Source of the DNA: Betaproteobacteria bacterium RIFCSPLOWO2_02_FULL_62_17
Lineage (GTDB): Bacteria; Pseudomonadota; Gammaproteobacteria; Burkholderiales; SG8-39
Direction of reading: 5' to 3'
DNA: 9,841 nt
Assembly (NCBI GenBank): GCA_001770355.1
Contig: MEQV01000017.1
Location: 1 to 9,841 of the forward strand
Shown here: positions 1 through 6,602 of the stretch, piece after piece
How the letters are laid out: each line of letters begins with the position of its first letter
How positions within the stretch are numbered: position 1 is the first letter of the stretch
Made by a program: the position numbers and the translations under genes
The notes under the pieces: generated by a model
What the model was told of the DNA's origin: nothing
Databases searched by the model: none
What the model saw: the letters and a program-made list of their open reading frames with translations, nothing else

Positions 1-677
1 TGCACACGTATTACGGTGCCAGTCACATTCTGCACGGGGTGAGCATCGAGGTTCGCCGCGGCGAGACCATCGGCCTGTTTGGCCGCAACGGCATGGGAAA
101 GTCCACGCTGATCCGCACGCTGGTGGGCTTGATACGCCCGAAGCGGGGCAGGGTGATCGTGAACGGCCGCGACATGACCGGCGCCCCGACTTATCTGGTT
201 GCGCGCCAGGGCATCGCCTACGTGCCCGAAGGGCGCGGCATCTTTGCGAATCTCAATGTTCGCGAGAACCTCATCATGGCGGCTCGCGCCGGGAGGCGAT
301 GCGAGTGGACCTACGAGCGCATATTGGAGCTGTTTCCGCGCCTCGCGGAGCGTCTCGCGCATGGCGGCGCGCAGTTGTCCGGGGGTGAGCAGCAGATGCT
401 CACCATAGGCCGCGCGCTGATGACGAATCCGGATCTCCTGATACTCGATGAGGCGACCGAAGGCCTCGCGCCGCTGATCTCCAGGGAAATCTGGTCGGTC
501 ATCGGAAAGATACGCAGTAGCGGCATCGCCACCATCATCGTCGACAAGAATCACGCCGCGGTCAGCGCGGTCAGCGACCGCAATATCATTCTGGTGAAAG
601 GCAGCGTCGTCTTCGAAGGCGGGAGCGGCGAACTGCGCCGTCAGCCGGAAATCCTGCGCAAACACGTGGGCATTTAA
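1..677 (+). CDS. livF: Branched-chain amino acid-type ABC transporter ATPase LivF (5' partial)
   Basis: ATP-hydrolysing subunit of a LivFGHMK-type importer for branched-chain amino acids or related carboxylates; it works on the cytoplasmic face of the inner membrane. The frame is open from base 3 and reads HTYYGASHILHG just before the GTG at 39. This matches the usual LivF N-terminus, so the gene begins upstream of the window by probably only about ten codons, and GTG 39 is an internal valine. Counting from GTG 39: Walker A GRNGMGKST at 15-23, the LivF-typical YVPEGR stretch at 61-66, signature LSGGEQQ at 113-119, and Walker B LLILDE with catalytic Glu at 133-138. The position where many ABC ATPases have the switch histidine reads VDKN, a common LivF variation. 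It ends in TAA directly against the ATG of the next gene, so the two are surely cotranscribed. The family is secure; the substrate is not determined. Confidence 0.93.
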   Translation, partial: HTYYGASHILHGVSIEVRRGETIGLFGRNGMGKSTLIRTLVGLIRPKRGRVIVNGRDMTGAPTYLVARQGIAYVPEGRGIFANLNVRENLIMAARAGRRCEWTYERILELFPRLAERLAHGGAQLSGGEQQMLTIGRALMTNPDLLILDEATEGLAPLISREIWSVIGKIRSSGIATIIVDKNHAAVSAVSDRNIILVKGSVVFEGGSGELRRQPEILRKHVGI

Positions 678-1472
678 ATGCCGTTTGTCCACGTCCAGGG
701 TCATCGCATTGAATATGAATTCGTGGGCGCCGTCCGCGGGGCGCCGGTCATCGTCTTCCTCCACGAAGGCCTGGGCTCGCTTTCGATGTGGCGGAATTTT
801 CCGAGCCGCGTCGCGCACGCGACCGGTTGCAAGGCGCTGGTGTATTCGCGTTACGGTTACGGGAACTCCGATGCGCTGAGCGCGCCGCGCACCACCGGCT
901 TCATGCACGAGGAGGCATTGCAGGCCCTTCCCAAACTGCTGGATGAATTGCAGGTGCGGCGGCCGATACTGTTTGGCCACAGCGACGGCGCCTCGATCGC
1001 GTTGATTTACGCGGGCGGATCGGGCCGGAAGCTCGCAGGGCTGGTGGCCATGGCCCCTCACGTGATGGTCGAGGAGGTCTGCCTGCGCAGCATCCGGCAA
1101 GCCAAGATAACTTACCAAACCACCGATCTTCGGGCAAAGCTTGCGCGCTACCACGCCGATCCGGACTCCGCGTTCCGCGGCTGGAACGACATCTGGCTGC
1201 AGCCGGAATTTCTCCATTGGAACATCGAGGAGTACCTGCCGCGCATCGCCTGCCCGATACTGGCCATCCAGGGCGAGGACGACGAATACGGCACCATGGA
1301 GCAGCTCGAGCGAATTGCGAAGCACGCCGCGGACGTCGACCTCGTCAGGCTGAGAGATTGCCGCCACTCGCCGCAACGCGACCAGCCCGAGGCGGTCGTC
1401 GAGGCGGTGGTGCGCTTTGTCGATCGCATTGTTGGAAATACCGGCCTGCCGGCAAGCCATCGAGCGCGATAA
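678..1472 (+). CDS. Alpha/beta-fold hydrolase
   Basis: A 264-residue cytoplasmic alpha/beta hydrolase with no signal peptide. The oxyanion motif HEG is at residues 29-31. The nucleophile elbow GHSDG at 100-104 makes Ser102 the likely nucleophile. The acid is probably Asp202 in GEDDEYGT (200-206 region), and the base His230 in CRHSPQRDQP. All three triad members are in the expected order and spacing, so it should be an active esterase, thioesterase or C-C bond hydrolase. The ATG follows the livF stop with no spacer, and its Shine-Dalgarno site must lie within the end of livF, which suggests translational coupling. Hydrolases are sometimes encoded beside LivF-type transporters; by context this one may act on the imported compound or its CoA ester, but that is inference. 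No recognisable Rho-independent terminator follows. Confidence 0.88.
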   Translation: MPFVHVQGHRIEYEFVGAVRGAPVIVFLHEGLGSLSMWRNFPSRVAHATGCKALVYSRYGYGNSDALSAPRTTGFMHEEALQALPKLLDELQVRRPILFGHSDGASIALIYAGGSGRKLAGLVAMAPHVMVEEVCLRSIRQAKITYQTTDLRAKLARYHADPDSAFRGWNDIWLQPEFLHWNIEEYLPRIACPILAIQGEDDEYGTMEQLERIAKHAADVDLVRLRDCRHSPQRDQPEAVVEAVVRFVDRIVGNTGLPASHRAR

Positions 1473-1568
1473 CGCACCCGCCTTGATGCAGAACCTTGCC
1501 CGCTGAACAACGGGAATAAAAAGTCCAGAGTGGTTCGAACTCAAGCCGCCGCTCCTGCCGCCGGATGC

Positions 1569-2549
1569 CTACTCCTCGCGAATTTCCAGTTTCCTGATCA
1601 AAGGACCCCAGATTTCCTGGTCCCTACGGATGATTTGGGCCAACTCCTCCGGAGAGGTGACCGCGGGCACGATGCTAGCCTGCACGAAAGTATTCGCTAC
1701 CTGGGGCACGGCCACTGCCCTGCCAATTTCACGATTCAAACGGTCAACGATGGAGCGGGGTATTCCGGATGGCGCAAATGCACCCATCCACCCAGCCACG
1801 TCAAATTCTGGCACGCCAGACTCCTCGAAGGTCGGAACATCCGGTATCGAAGGCATCCGCACCGCGGCTGCGAGTGCGATAGCCCGCAGCTTGTTCGCTT
1901 TTACGAGCGACAGGATCTGGCTATTCGGAGAATAGAAAGCGACCTGCACCCGGCCCGCGATCAAGTCCTGCACCATCGGACCAGGTCCCTTGTAGGGTAC
2001 GTGCACGATATTGGTTACGGTGCGCTGTTTCAAGAGTTCCGCCGTCAAGTGAAAAATCGTTCCCACACCGGAGGAACCGTAGTTCAGCTTTCCGGGATTC
2101 GATTTCGCGTAGGCGATAAGATCCTTCAAGTTCTCCGCGGGGACTGATTCGTGCACGATTAGCGCCATGGGTACCTTGGCAAACAGGCTGATTGGCGCGA
2201 AGTCACGATCGAGGTCATAAGGCAGCTTGGATCGGGCAAACTTCTGAAGGACGAACTGCCCCAAGCCGCTCGAAATCAATGTGTAACCGTCGGCCTGCGC
2301 GCGCGCGGCCTGGTCCATGCCGACAACACCGCCGGCTGCCGGTCGGTTTTCCACAATTATTGGTTGACCGAAGACAAGAGACATCTGAGCAGCCATCGCG
2401 CGCGTCAGATTGTCAAAAGAACCCGTTCCTGACGGGACGATCCAGTGGATCGGCTTGGTGGGATATCTATCCTGCGCTGCCGCGATGGCGGGCGCGGCAA
2501 GAGCAACGATCAGCAGCTTGAAAGCCGTTAGGACGAGATTTTGACCCAA
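1569..2549 (-). CDS. Bug/TctC-family periplasmic solute-binding receptor
   Basis: A 326-residue extracytoplasmic receptor of the tripartite tricarboxylate transporter (Bug) family, which is greatly expanded in Burkholderiales; members bind organic acids or amides in the periplasm. A signal peptide is visible: hydrophobic stretch at residues 5-24 and probable cleavage after AIAAA (residue 25), before QDRYPTKP. Family landmarks are IVPSGTGSFDN (ligand loop, Asp46), VENRPAAGG, a YGSSGVGT segment, the second loop PYKGPGPMVQDLIAGRVQ, and IPDVPTFEESGVP. Length fits the family. The start is TTG at 2549: a strong AGGGGG site lies 5 nt upstream and the signal peptide begins there. No tctA or tctB membrane genes are near, as is usual for orphan Bug receptors. 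It faces the hydrolase gene tail to tail and is divergent from the toxin-antitoxin pair. The ligand is unknown. Confidence 0.93.
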   Translation of the reverse strand: MGQNLVLTAFKLLIVALAAPAIAAAQDRYPTKPIHWIVPSGTGSFDNLTRAMAAQMSLVFGQPIIVENRPAAGGVVGMDQAARAQADGYTLISSGLGQFVLQKFARSKLPYDLDRDFAPISLFAKVPMALIVHESVPAENLKDLIAYAKSNPGKLNYGSSGVGTIFHLTAELLKQRTVTNIVHVPYKGPGPMVQDLIAGRVQVAFYSPNSQILSLVKANKLRAIALAAAVRMPSIPDVPTFEESGVPEFDVAGWMGAFAPSGIPRSIVDRLNREIGRAVAVPQVANTFVQASIVPAVTSPEELAQIIRRDQEIWGPLIRKLEIREE

Positions 2550-2554
2550 TTCAG

Positions 2555-2560
2555 CCCCCT
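2555..2560 (-). promoter_or_regulatory. Ribosome binding site fixing the TTG start of the Bug receptor
   Basis: AGGGGG read on the minus strand, 5 nt before TTG 2549. No in-frame ATG near here would keep the complete signal peptide, so this site decides the start. Confidence 0.7.
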
Positions 2561-2704
2561 GTTATTCGTGACTCGAACAGCTTACGTCGTTGCATCGGCG
2601 ATCGAGCATACTCTGCGGTAATATCAATCGGAGAAGCTTGATGCCATCAGATACAAAGCTAACACGATCTGGCACTTGAGCAAAAATGGTACGCCGCGAG
2701 GTGT

Positions 2705-2729
2705 GGTATTCTTGTAATACCGCAATACC
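2705..2729. promoter_or_regulatory. Candidate autoregulatory operator of the toxin-antitoxin pair
   Basis: GGTATT (2705-2710), 5 nt, AATACC (2716-2721), 2 nt, AATACC (2724-2729). This gives one inverted and one tandem copy of the same hexamer within 25 nt, ending just before the antitoxin Shine-Dalgarno site AAGGAG at 2731-2736. The tandem copies start 8 nt apart and the inverted copies are about one helical turn apart, which suits binding by ribbon-helix-helix dimers. That the encoded antitoxin binds here is inferred from position and from how such modules are usually controlled. Confidence 0.5.
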
Positions 2730-2741
2730 AAAGGAGCTGCC

Positions 2742-2996
2742 ATGGCCGTCTCTGTCCGCCTTGATCCGATTATTGAAGCCAAGCTGACGCAGCAGGCCAA
2801 TTTACTTGGCATCACCAAATCGGATTTCATCAAGGACGCGATCGAGCGCGTTCTGGGATTGAAAAATCCGGCCGAACTGCTGCGCGAAGTGCGCAGCGGC
2901 GGCAAACTGGGACGGCGGGATGCTTCGGCCAAAGTATCGCGCTTGGTGAAATCGAAACTGCGGAAAGCGAACTTGCGTGCGCAACGTCCTGATTGA
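2742..2996 (+). CDS. Ribbon-helix-helix (CopG-like) antitoxin
   Basis: An 84-residue protein predicted to neutralise the downstream PIN-domain toxin and to repress its own operon. The N-terminus has the ribbon-helix-helix pattern: the beta strand VSVRLD (residues 3-8), helix IIEAKLTQQANLLG (10-23), the turn GITKSDF, and a second helix to about residue 38. The C-terminal part (45-84) is basic and Gly/Ser-rich, probably disordered until it binds the toxin. The ATG has AAGGAG 5 nt upstream. The last 20 nt overlap the toxin gene in another frame, a usual arrangement for coupled expression. The repeated AATACC site just upstream is the likely operator. Assignment to the RHH fold is firm; the antitoxin role rests on the adjacent PIN gene. 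Confidence 0.87.
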   Translation: MAVSVRLDPIIEAKLTQQANLLGITKSDFIKDAIERVLGLKNPAELLREVRSGGKLGRRDASAKVSRLVKSKLRKANLRAQRPD

Positions 2997-3396
2997 CGCG
3001 GGTCCGCTGATCGCGCTGTTCGCGGTCGACGACGCGCATCATGCGCGCTACGACCGTATCGTCACCGAATCGGCGGCAAGCGGCTTGCGGCTGGTTACCA
3101 CCTGGCCGTGCGTCATCGAGGCGTCCTACATTCTCAGTGCATCGCTGCGTTTCGAGTTGCTGGAGTGGGTCGAGCGTGGTGGTGTCCAGGTGTTTCCGAT
3201 CGATGCATCCGACCTCGCGGTGATGCTGCCGTGGATGCGCCGTTATACCGAGAAATACAAACGCGACATGGATCTCGCCGATGCCTCGCTGTTGTGGCTC
3301 GCAAATGAATGCGGATTGCGCGAGATCATGACGGTGGATGTGAAGGACTTCGCGCGCTACCGGCTGCCCGACGGCGAAGCGCTGGCATTGCTCTGA
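2977..3396 (+). CDS. PIN-domain toxin (VapC-like ribonuclease)
   Basis: A 139-residue PIN-domain protein, expected to be a Mg-dependent endoribonuclease that cuts specific RNAs when not bound by its antitoxin. The acidic active-site residues appear in the usual order: Asp7 in LIDAGPLIALF, Glu48 in WPCVIEAS, Asp99 and Asp102 in DMDLADASLLWLA, and Asp121 in TVDVKDF. Length is typical. The start is GTG at 2977, in frame with the PIN beta strand and preceded by a modest GGAAAG at 2962-2967; it overlaps the antitoxin gene by 20 nt. The complete acidic set argues for an active toxin rather than a relic. The RNA target cannot be predicted. It faces the crotonase gene tail to tail across 120 nt. Confidence 0.9.
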   Translation: MRNVLIDAGPLIALFAVDDAHHARYDRIVTESAASGLRLVTTWPCVIEASYILSASLRFELLEWVERGGVQVFPIDASDLAVMLPWMRRYTEKYKRDMDLADASLLWLANECGLREIMTVDVKDFARYRLPDGEALALL

Positions 3397-3478
3397 ACGA
3401 GGAAAGCGAACCATAGGAGGGATTCCATCCCCATTGGCGCTGCCTTCGAGACCGCCGGGAAACGCGAAATCCAACGCG

Positions 3479-3501
3479 GGAGCGCAGCGGCGCTCCGCTG
3501 C
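3479..3501. repeat. Two overlapping, mutually exclusive GC hairpins in a convergent gap
   Basis: GGAGCGC (3479-3485), loop AGCG, GCGCTCC (3490-3496) is a perfect 7-bp stem. GCAGCGG (3484-3490), loop CGCT, CCGCTGC (3495-3501) is another perfect 7-bp stem sharing most of the same bases. It sits between the convergent toxin and crotonase genes, where a bidirectional terminator would be expected, but there is no T-run on either strand, so it does not fit the standard Rho-independent form. Confidence 0.4.
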
Positions 3502-3516
3502 CGCCGGCAACGCGTT

Positions 3517-4305
3517 TCACACCCCGCGAAACACCGGCTTGCGCTTTTCCGCGAAGGCGCGCCGACCCTCCTTGATGTCCTCGCTTGCCACGCACTTGTC
3601 CATGGCGGTCTGCAGCGCGGCGAGGTCGCGCTCCGATGGATCGCGCTCGGCGGCGTTGAAGGCGAGCTTGGCGGCGGCAATGGTGAGCGGGGCATTGCGG
3701 GCGATGTCATCGGCATAGGAGCGCACCGTCGCCTCCAGCTCCGCTGCGGGAACCACGCGGTTCACCAGGCCCATGCGCAGCGCCTCCTGCGCGTCGAACT
3801 GGCGTCCCGTGAACAGCATTTCCTTGCCCAAGGCCGCGCCAATACGGTCGCTGATCAACTTCGCGCCGGTGTATCCGTAGGGGTTGCCGAGCTTGGCTGC
3901 CGGCACGCCAAAACGCGCATCTGCCGAGGCGATGCGCAGGTCGCAGCCCAGCGCTACCGCCATGCCGCCGCCCAGGCAGTAGCCGTGGATCATGGCGATG
4001 GTGGGCTTGACCACCTTGCCGATCGAATCACGCCCGCGGTTGCCGATCGCAGTATTGCGAGCGGAATCCTTGGGCGTCGCGCGGTTGCGCTCGAACTGCG
4101 TGATGTCGGCACCGGCGATAAAGGCGCGCTCTCCCGCGCCGCGGATGACGATGACGCGCACTTCCGGGTCGGCATCGAAACCGGCAAGGATGTCCGGCAC
4201 TGCCTGCCACATCTCGGTGGATACCGCGTTATGCCGCTCGGGCCGGTTGAAAATCATCCAGCCCACCGCGCCTTCCTTGCGCGAGAGCATGTCACTCGTC
4301 GTCAT
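3517..4305 (-). CDS. Crotonase / enoyl-CoA hydratase-family protein lacking both catalytic Glu
   Basis: A 262-residue crotonase-fold protein. Family marks are NRPERHNAVS (20-29), the oxyanion-hole segment FIAGADIT (62-69), HGYCLGGGMA (107-116), CDLRIAS (121-127) and a long C-terminal helical part ending FRGV. In hydratases such as rat mitochondrial ECH the catalytic glutamates lie two residues after the GGG (Glu144) and in FGQPE (Glu164). Here these positions are Ala116 and Ala136 (FGVPA). The fold and oxyanion hole remain, so it should bind an acyl-CoA, but the usual syn-hydration chemistry is not supported. It may be a decarboxylase, isomerase, hydrolase or a divergent dehydratase. ATG at 4305 has GAAGGAAAG just upstream. 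The CoA-transferase gene ends 23 nt before it on the same strand, so both share an operon and probably a pathway. Confidence 0.88.
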   Translation of the reverse strand: MTTSDMLSRKEGAVGWMIFNRPERHNAVSTEMWQAVPDILAGFDADPEVRVIVIRGAGERAFIAGADITQFERNRATPKDSARNTAIGNRGRDSIGKVVKPTIAMIHGYCLGGGMAVALGCDLRIASADARFGVPAAKLGNPYGYTGAKLISDRIGAALGKEMLFTGRQFDAQEALRMGLVNRVVPAAELEATVRSYADDIARNAPLTIAAAKLAFNAAERDPSERDLAALQTAMDKCVASEDIKEGRRAFAEKRKPVFRGV

Positions 4306-4328
4306 GTGCTTTCCTTCAATCTGTAAAT

Positions 4329-5486
4329 TTAGATGATCTTGCGCTCGCGAAGCTTGCCGATTGCCGCCTCATCGTAGCCTAGCTCGCGCAGTATCTGCTC
4401 GCTGTGCTCGCCATGTTCGGGCGTGGCGGTACGCAGGCGGCTCGGCGTGCGCGACAGGGTCATTGCCTGGCCGACCAGCGTTTGCGTGCCGAGCTTGGGG
4501 TGCTCGATCTTCTGCGCGATGCCCAGTTGCCGCACCTGCGGGTCGGCGAACATCTGGTCGATGCGGTAGATCGGTCCGCAGGGCACGCCGGCGCGATTGA
4601 GGATCTCGATCCACTCGGCGCTCGCGCGTGTTTTCATGATTTCGGCGATTTCGGCGTTCAGCGCGTCGCGGTTCTTGCGGCGATCGATCTCCTTCTTATA
4701 GCGGGGGTCCTCGAGAAAGCGCTCGGCGCCGATCGCCTGGCAGAAGCGCTTCCACATCATGCCGCCGGCGCCGCCGATGTTGATGTGGCCGTCGGCGGTG
4801 GCATGGGTGCCGGTGGCGATGCCGGTCGGGTGGTCGTTGCCGGTCTGCCCTGGGACCACGCCGTCGATCAGCCAGCGCGTCGCCTGGAAATCGAGCATGG
4901 CGATCTGCGCCTGCAGAAGCGAGGTCTGCACCCACTGGCCAACGCCCGAGCGCTCGCGCTCGGCCAGCGCGATCAGCAATCCGATGGCGCAGAACATGCC
5001 CGCGGTGAGATCGGCGATCGCGACGCCGACGCGCAGCGGGCCCTGCCCCGGAAAGCCGGTCACCGACATCAGCCCGCCCATGCCCTGCGCGATCTGGTCC
5101 ACGCCCGGGCGGTCGCGATACGGCCCTTCCTGTCCGAAGCCGGAAATGCTCCCGTAGACGAGCCGCGGGTTGATCGCGCGAATCGTCTCGTAGCCGATGC
5201 CCAGGCGCTCTTTCACCGCGGGGCGGTAGTTTTCGAGGAGGATGTCTGAATCCTTGACCATCCTAAGCAGGATGTCGCGGCCCTCGGCCTCCTTGAGATT
5301 GAGCGAGAGGCTGCGCTTGTTGCGATGCAGGTTCTGAAAATCCGATCCGTCGCGTGCGCCGGTAATTCCGTCTTCCGGACCCTCGATCTTGGTCACCTGC
5401 GCGCCCCAGTCGGCGAAGACGCGCGCGCAATTGGGTCCGGCGCGGGCGCGGGTGAGGTCTATCACCTTGAGATGGCTGAGCGGCAT
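4329..5486 (-). CDS. CaiB/BaiF (class III) CoA-transferase
   Basis: A 385-residue class III CoA-transferase, moving CoA from a donor thioester to a free carboxylic acid in the cytoplasm. The N-terminus has VIDLTRARAGP (8-18), then FADWGAQVTKIE (24-35), matching the family opening. RNKRSLSLNLK (55-65), ENYRPA, YGSISGFGQEGPY (111-123) and GVAIADLTAGM (154-164) follow; Asp159 aligns with the catalytic Asp that forms the enzyme-acyl anhydride in formyl-CoA transferase. Length is normal for the smaller members. ATG 5486 is preceded by GGGAG. It is the first gene of a two-gene minus-strand operon with the crotonase, an arrangement known for CaiB-CaiD in carnitine metabolism and for other carboxylate pathways. 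The acid substrate cannot be told; formyl-CoA transferase or carnitine CoA-transferase activity should not be assumed. Confidence 0.92.
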   Translation of the reverse strand: MPLSHLKVIDLTRARAGPNCARVFADWGAQVTKIEGPEDGITGARDGSDFQNLHRNKRSLSLNLKEAEGRDILLRMVKDSDILLENYRPAVKERLGIGYETIRAINPRLVYGSISGFGQEGPYRDRPGVDQIAQGMGGLMSVTGFPGQGPLRVGVAIADLTAGMFCAIGLLIALAERERSGVGQWVQTSLLQAQIAMLDFQATRWLIDGVVPGQTGNDHPTGIATGTHATADGHINIGGAGGMMWKRFCQAIGAERFLEDPRYKKEIDRRKNRDALNAEIAEIMKTRASAEWIEILNRAGVPCGPIYRIDQMFADPQVRQLGIAQKIEHPKLGTQTLVGQAMTLSRTPSRLRTATPEHGEHSEQILRELGYDEAAIGKLRERKII

Positions 5487-5672
5487 GGGCTCCCGTATCC
5501 AAATGTGCGGACAATGCCGGCTATGCTACTCGATTGAATTTTGCTCTGTCCCCCAAGCCTCGCGGCCTCGCCGAATCCACCTTGCCGCCGGGATTGGGCG
5601 AGCTCGCGCGCAAGCGCAGGATTGATGTAGTCTGGATGGGTCGGCTGACCGAAACAGCCTGGAGCGACGGCC

Positions 5673-6449
5673 ATGATCATCCGCGATGAACCCGACGGGA
5701 TGCTCCTCATCCCGCAGACCGAGCACTCGCAGTTCGTGGGCCAGCTCGCCGCACACTGGGGGAACGGGCGCTTTGCCGTTCCTGAACCCTTCGAGTCGGT
5801 GGCCCGCGCTGCCGCCTACCACGACTACGGCTACCTCGACTGGGAGCCCGACGTGCCTTTCGATGCGGCCACCGGGCGCCCGTACGAGTTCCGCAAGCTG
5901 CCCGGTGGAGACCGGCGGCTCGACGCGTACCGGCACTGCATCGACTGGATGTCACGCATCGACGCCTACTCGGGCCTGCTGATCAGCATGCACCGCACCG
6001 GCCTTTGGAGGAATCGCTACGGCGCGATCGATCACCCGGCGATGTCCGGCACCCGCCGTCTCGGCGAGGGAGTGGAGGTATTTATCGCCCGCGCCGAGGC
6101 CGAGCAGAAGGAGCGCGGCAAGGCCTTCGATGCGCATGCGTTGCGGATCAATTTCCATCTTCTCCAGGTCTGGGACCTGCTGGGTCTTTTCTTCGGCTGC
6201 CAGGAACCCGGCGAGGAGCGCATCGAGCCGGTGCCGGCCGGCTACGCAAACGAGGCGCCCGTGAGCTTATCCATGAAGAATCTCGGCGGGGGCAGGGTGG
6301 CCTTCGACCCGTTTCCCTTCGACCGGCGCGGTCTCGAGGTGCAGATGCGCGCAAAGCGCCTCGAGCGGCCGCGCTATGACGACGTGGAAAGCTTCCGCGC
6401 CGCCTGGTACCGCGCCCCGAACGTGATCCTGGAGTACGAGCTGGTGTAA
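5673..6449 (+). CDS. DUF3891 family protein
   Basis: A 258-residue protein that I recognise as DUF3891-like; the family has no settled function. It opens MIIRDEPDGMLLIPQTEHSQF and has the characteristic AAAYHDYGYLDWE (47-58) with adjacent His50-Asp51. Other polar residues in plausible metal positions are His18, His28, His88, His107 (LLISMHRTGLW) and Asp168 within the helix FHLLQVWDLLGLFF (161-174). An early His, a central HD pair, later His residues and a late Asp recall HD-domain phosphohydrolases, but this is pattern reading, not an alignment. There is no signal peptide or membrane segment, so it is cytoplasmic. The ATG has GGAG about 10 nt upstream. It starts 186 nt from the divergent CoA-transferase gene, whose pathway it may or may not share. 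Confidence 0.82.
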   Translation: MIIRDEPDGMLLIPQTEHSQFVGQLAAHWGNGRFAVPEPFESVARAAAYHDYGYLDWEPDVPFDAATGRPYEFRKLPGGDRRLDAYRHCIDWMSRIDAYSGLLISMHRTGLWRNRYGAIDHPAMSGTRRLGEGVEVFIARAEAEQKERGKAFDAHALRINFHLLQVWDLLGLFFGCQEPGEERIEPVPAGYANEAPVSLSMKNLGGGRVAFDPFPFDRRGLEVQMRAKRLERPRYDDVESFRAAWYRAPNVILEYELV

Positions 6450-6465
6450 ATCTTGGAGTGATTTT

Positions 6466-6483
6466 AATTCCATTTATGGAATT
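6466..6483. promoter_or_regulatory. Perfect 7-bp inverted repeat upstream of the RidA-like gene
   Basis: AATTCCA (6466-6472), TTTA, TGGAATT (6477-6483), in a short AT-rich patch 17 nt after the DUF3891 stop and about 120 nt before the RidA-like start. It could be an operator for a dimeric regulator or a weak RNA hairpin. No T-run follows, so a terminator role is unlikely. I could not place a convincing -35/-10 pair beside it. Confidence 0.35.
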
Positions 6484-6586
6484 CTCTAAGACACAGAGGC
6501 AATCCGATCCAGGCATCGATACGCTGTCGGTTTTCGCAGTTCGCCACCAATCGAGTGACCGAGGATAAGATAGTCACCTGCGTCAT

Positions 6587-6596
6587 AGGAGGGGAG
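6587..6596 (+). promoter_or_regulatory. Strong ribosome binding site fixing the GTG start of the RidA-like gene
   Basis: AGGAGGGGAG precedes GTG 6603 at a normal spacing (6 to 10 nt depending on the pairing register). It favours this start over the GTG at 6555, which would add 16 residues not expected in the family. Confidence 0.75.
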
Positions 6597-6602
6597 CAGT
6601 CC

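Noticed and set aside
1500..1525. CCCG/CGGG pair followed by AATAAAAAG as a terminator of the livF-hydrolase unit
   Set aside because: The stem has only 4 bp and is followed by A-residues, not T, on the plus strand; read on the minus strand the T-rich run comes before the stem.
1528..1542. GAGTGGTTCGAACTC, resembling a tRNA T-arm
   Set aside because: The 5-bp T-stem does not pair around the loop in the correct register and no D-arm or anticodon arm lies upstream.
1530..2147. Plus-strand open frame opposite the Bug receptor
   Set aside because: The minus-strand receptor is complete, with signal peptide, ribosome site and family motifs; the plus frame shows none.
2830..3510. Minus-strand open frame opposite the PIN toxin
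   Set aside because: The PIN active-site residues and overlap with the antitoxin settle the plus strand as coding.
4404..5249. Plus-strand open frame (281 codons) opposite the CoA-transferase
   Set aside because: Composition rich in Ala, Asp, His and Arg with no motifs; the opposite strand encodes a full, well-conserved CoA-transferase.
6555..6602. Upstream GTG start for the RidA-like gene
   Set aside because: The strong AGGAGGGGAG site directs GTG 6603, and the extra 16 residues do not belong to the family.
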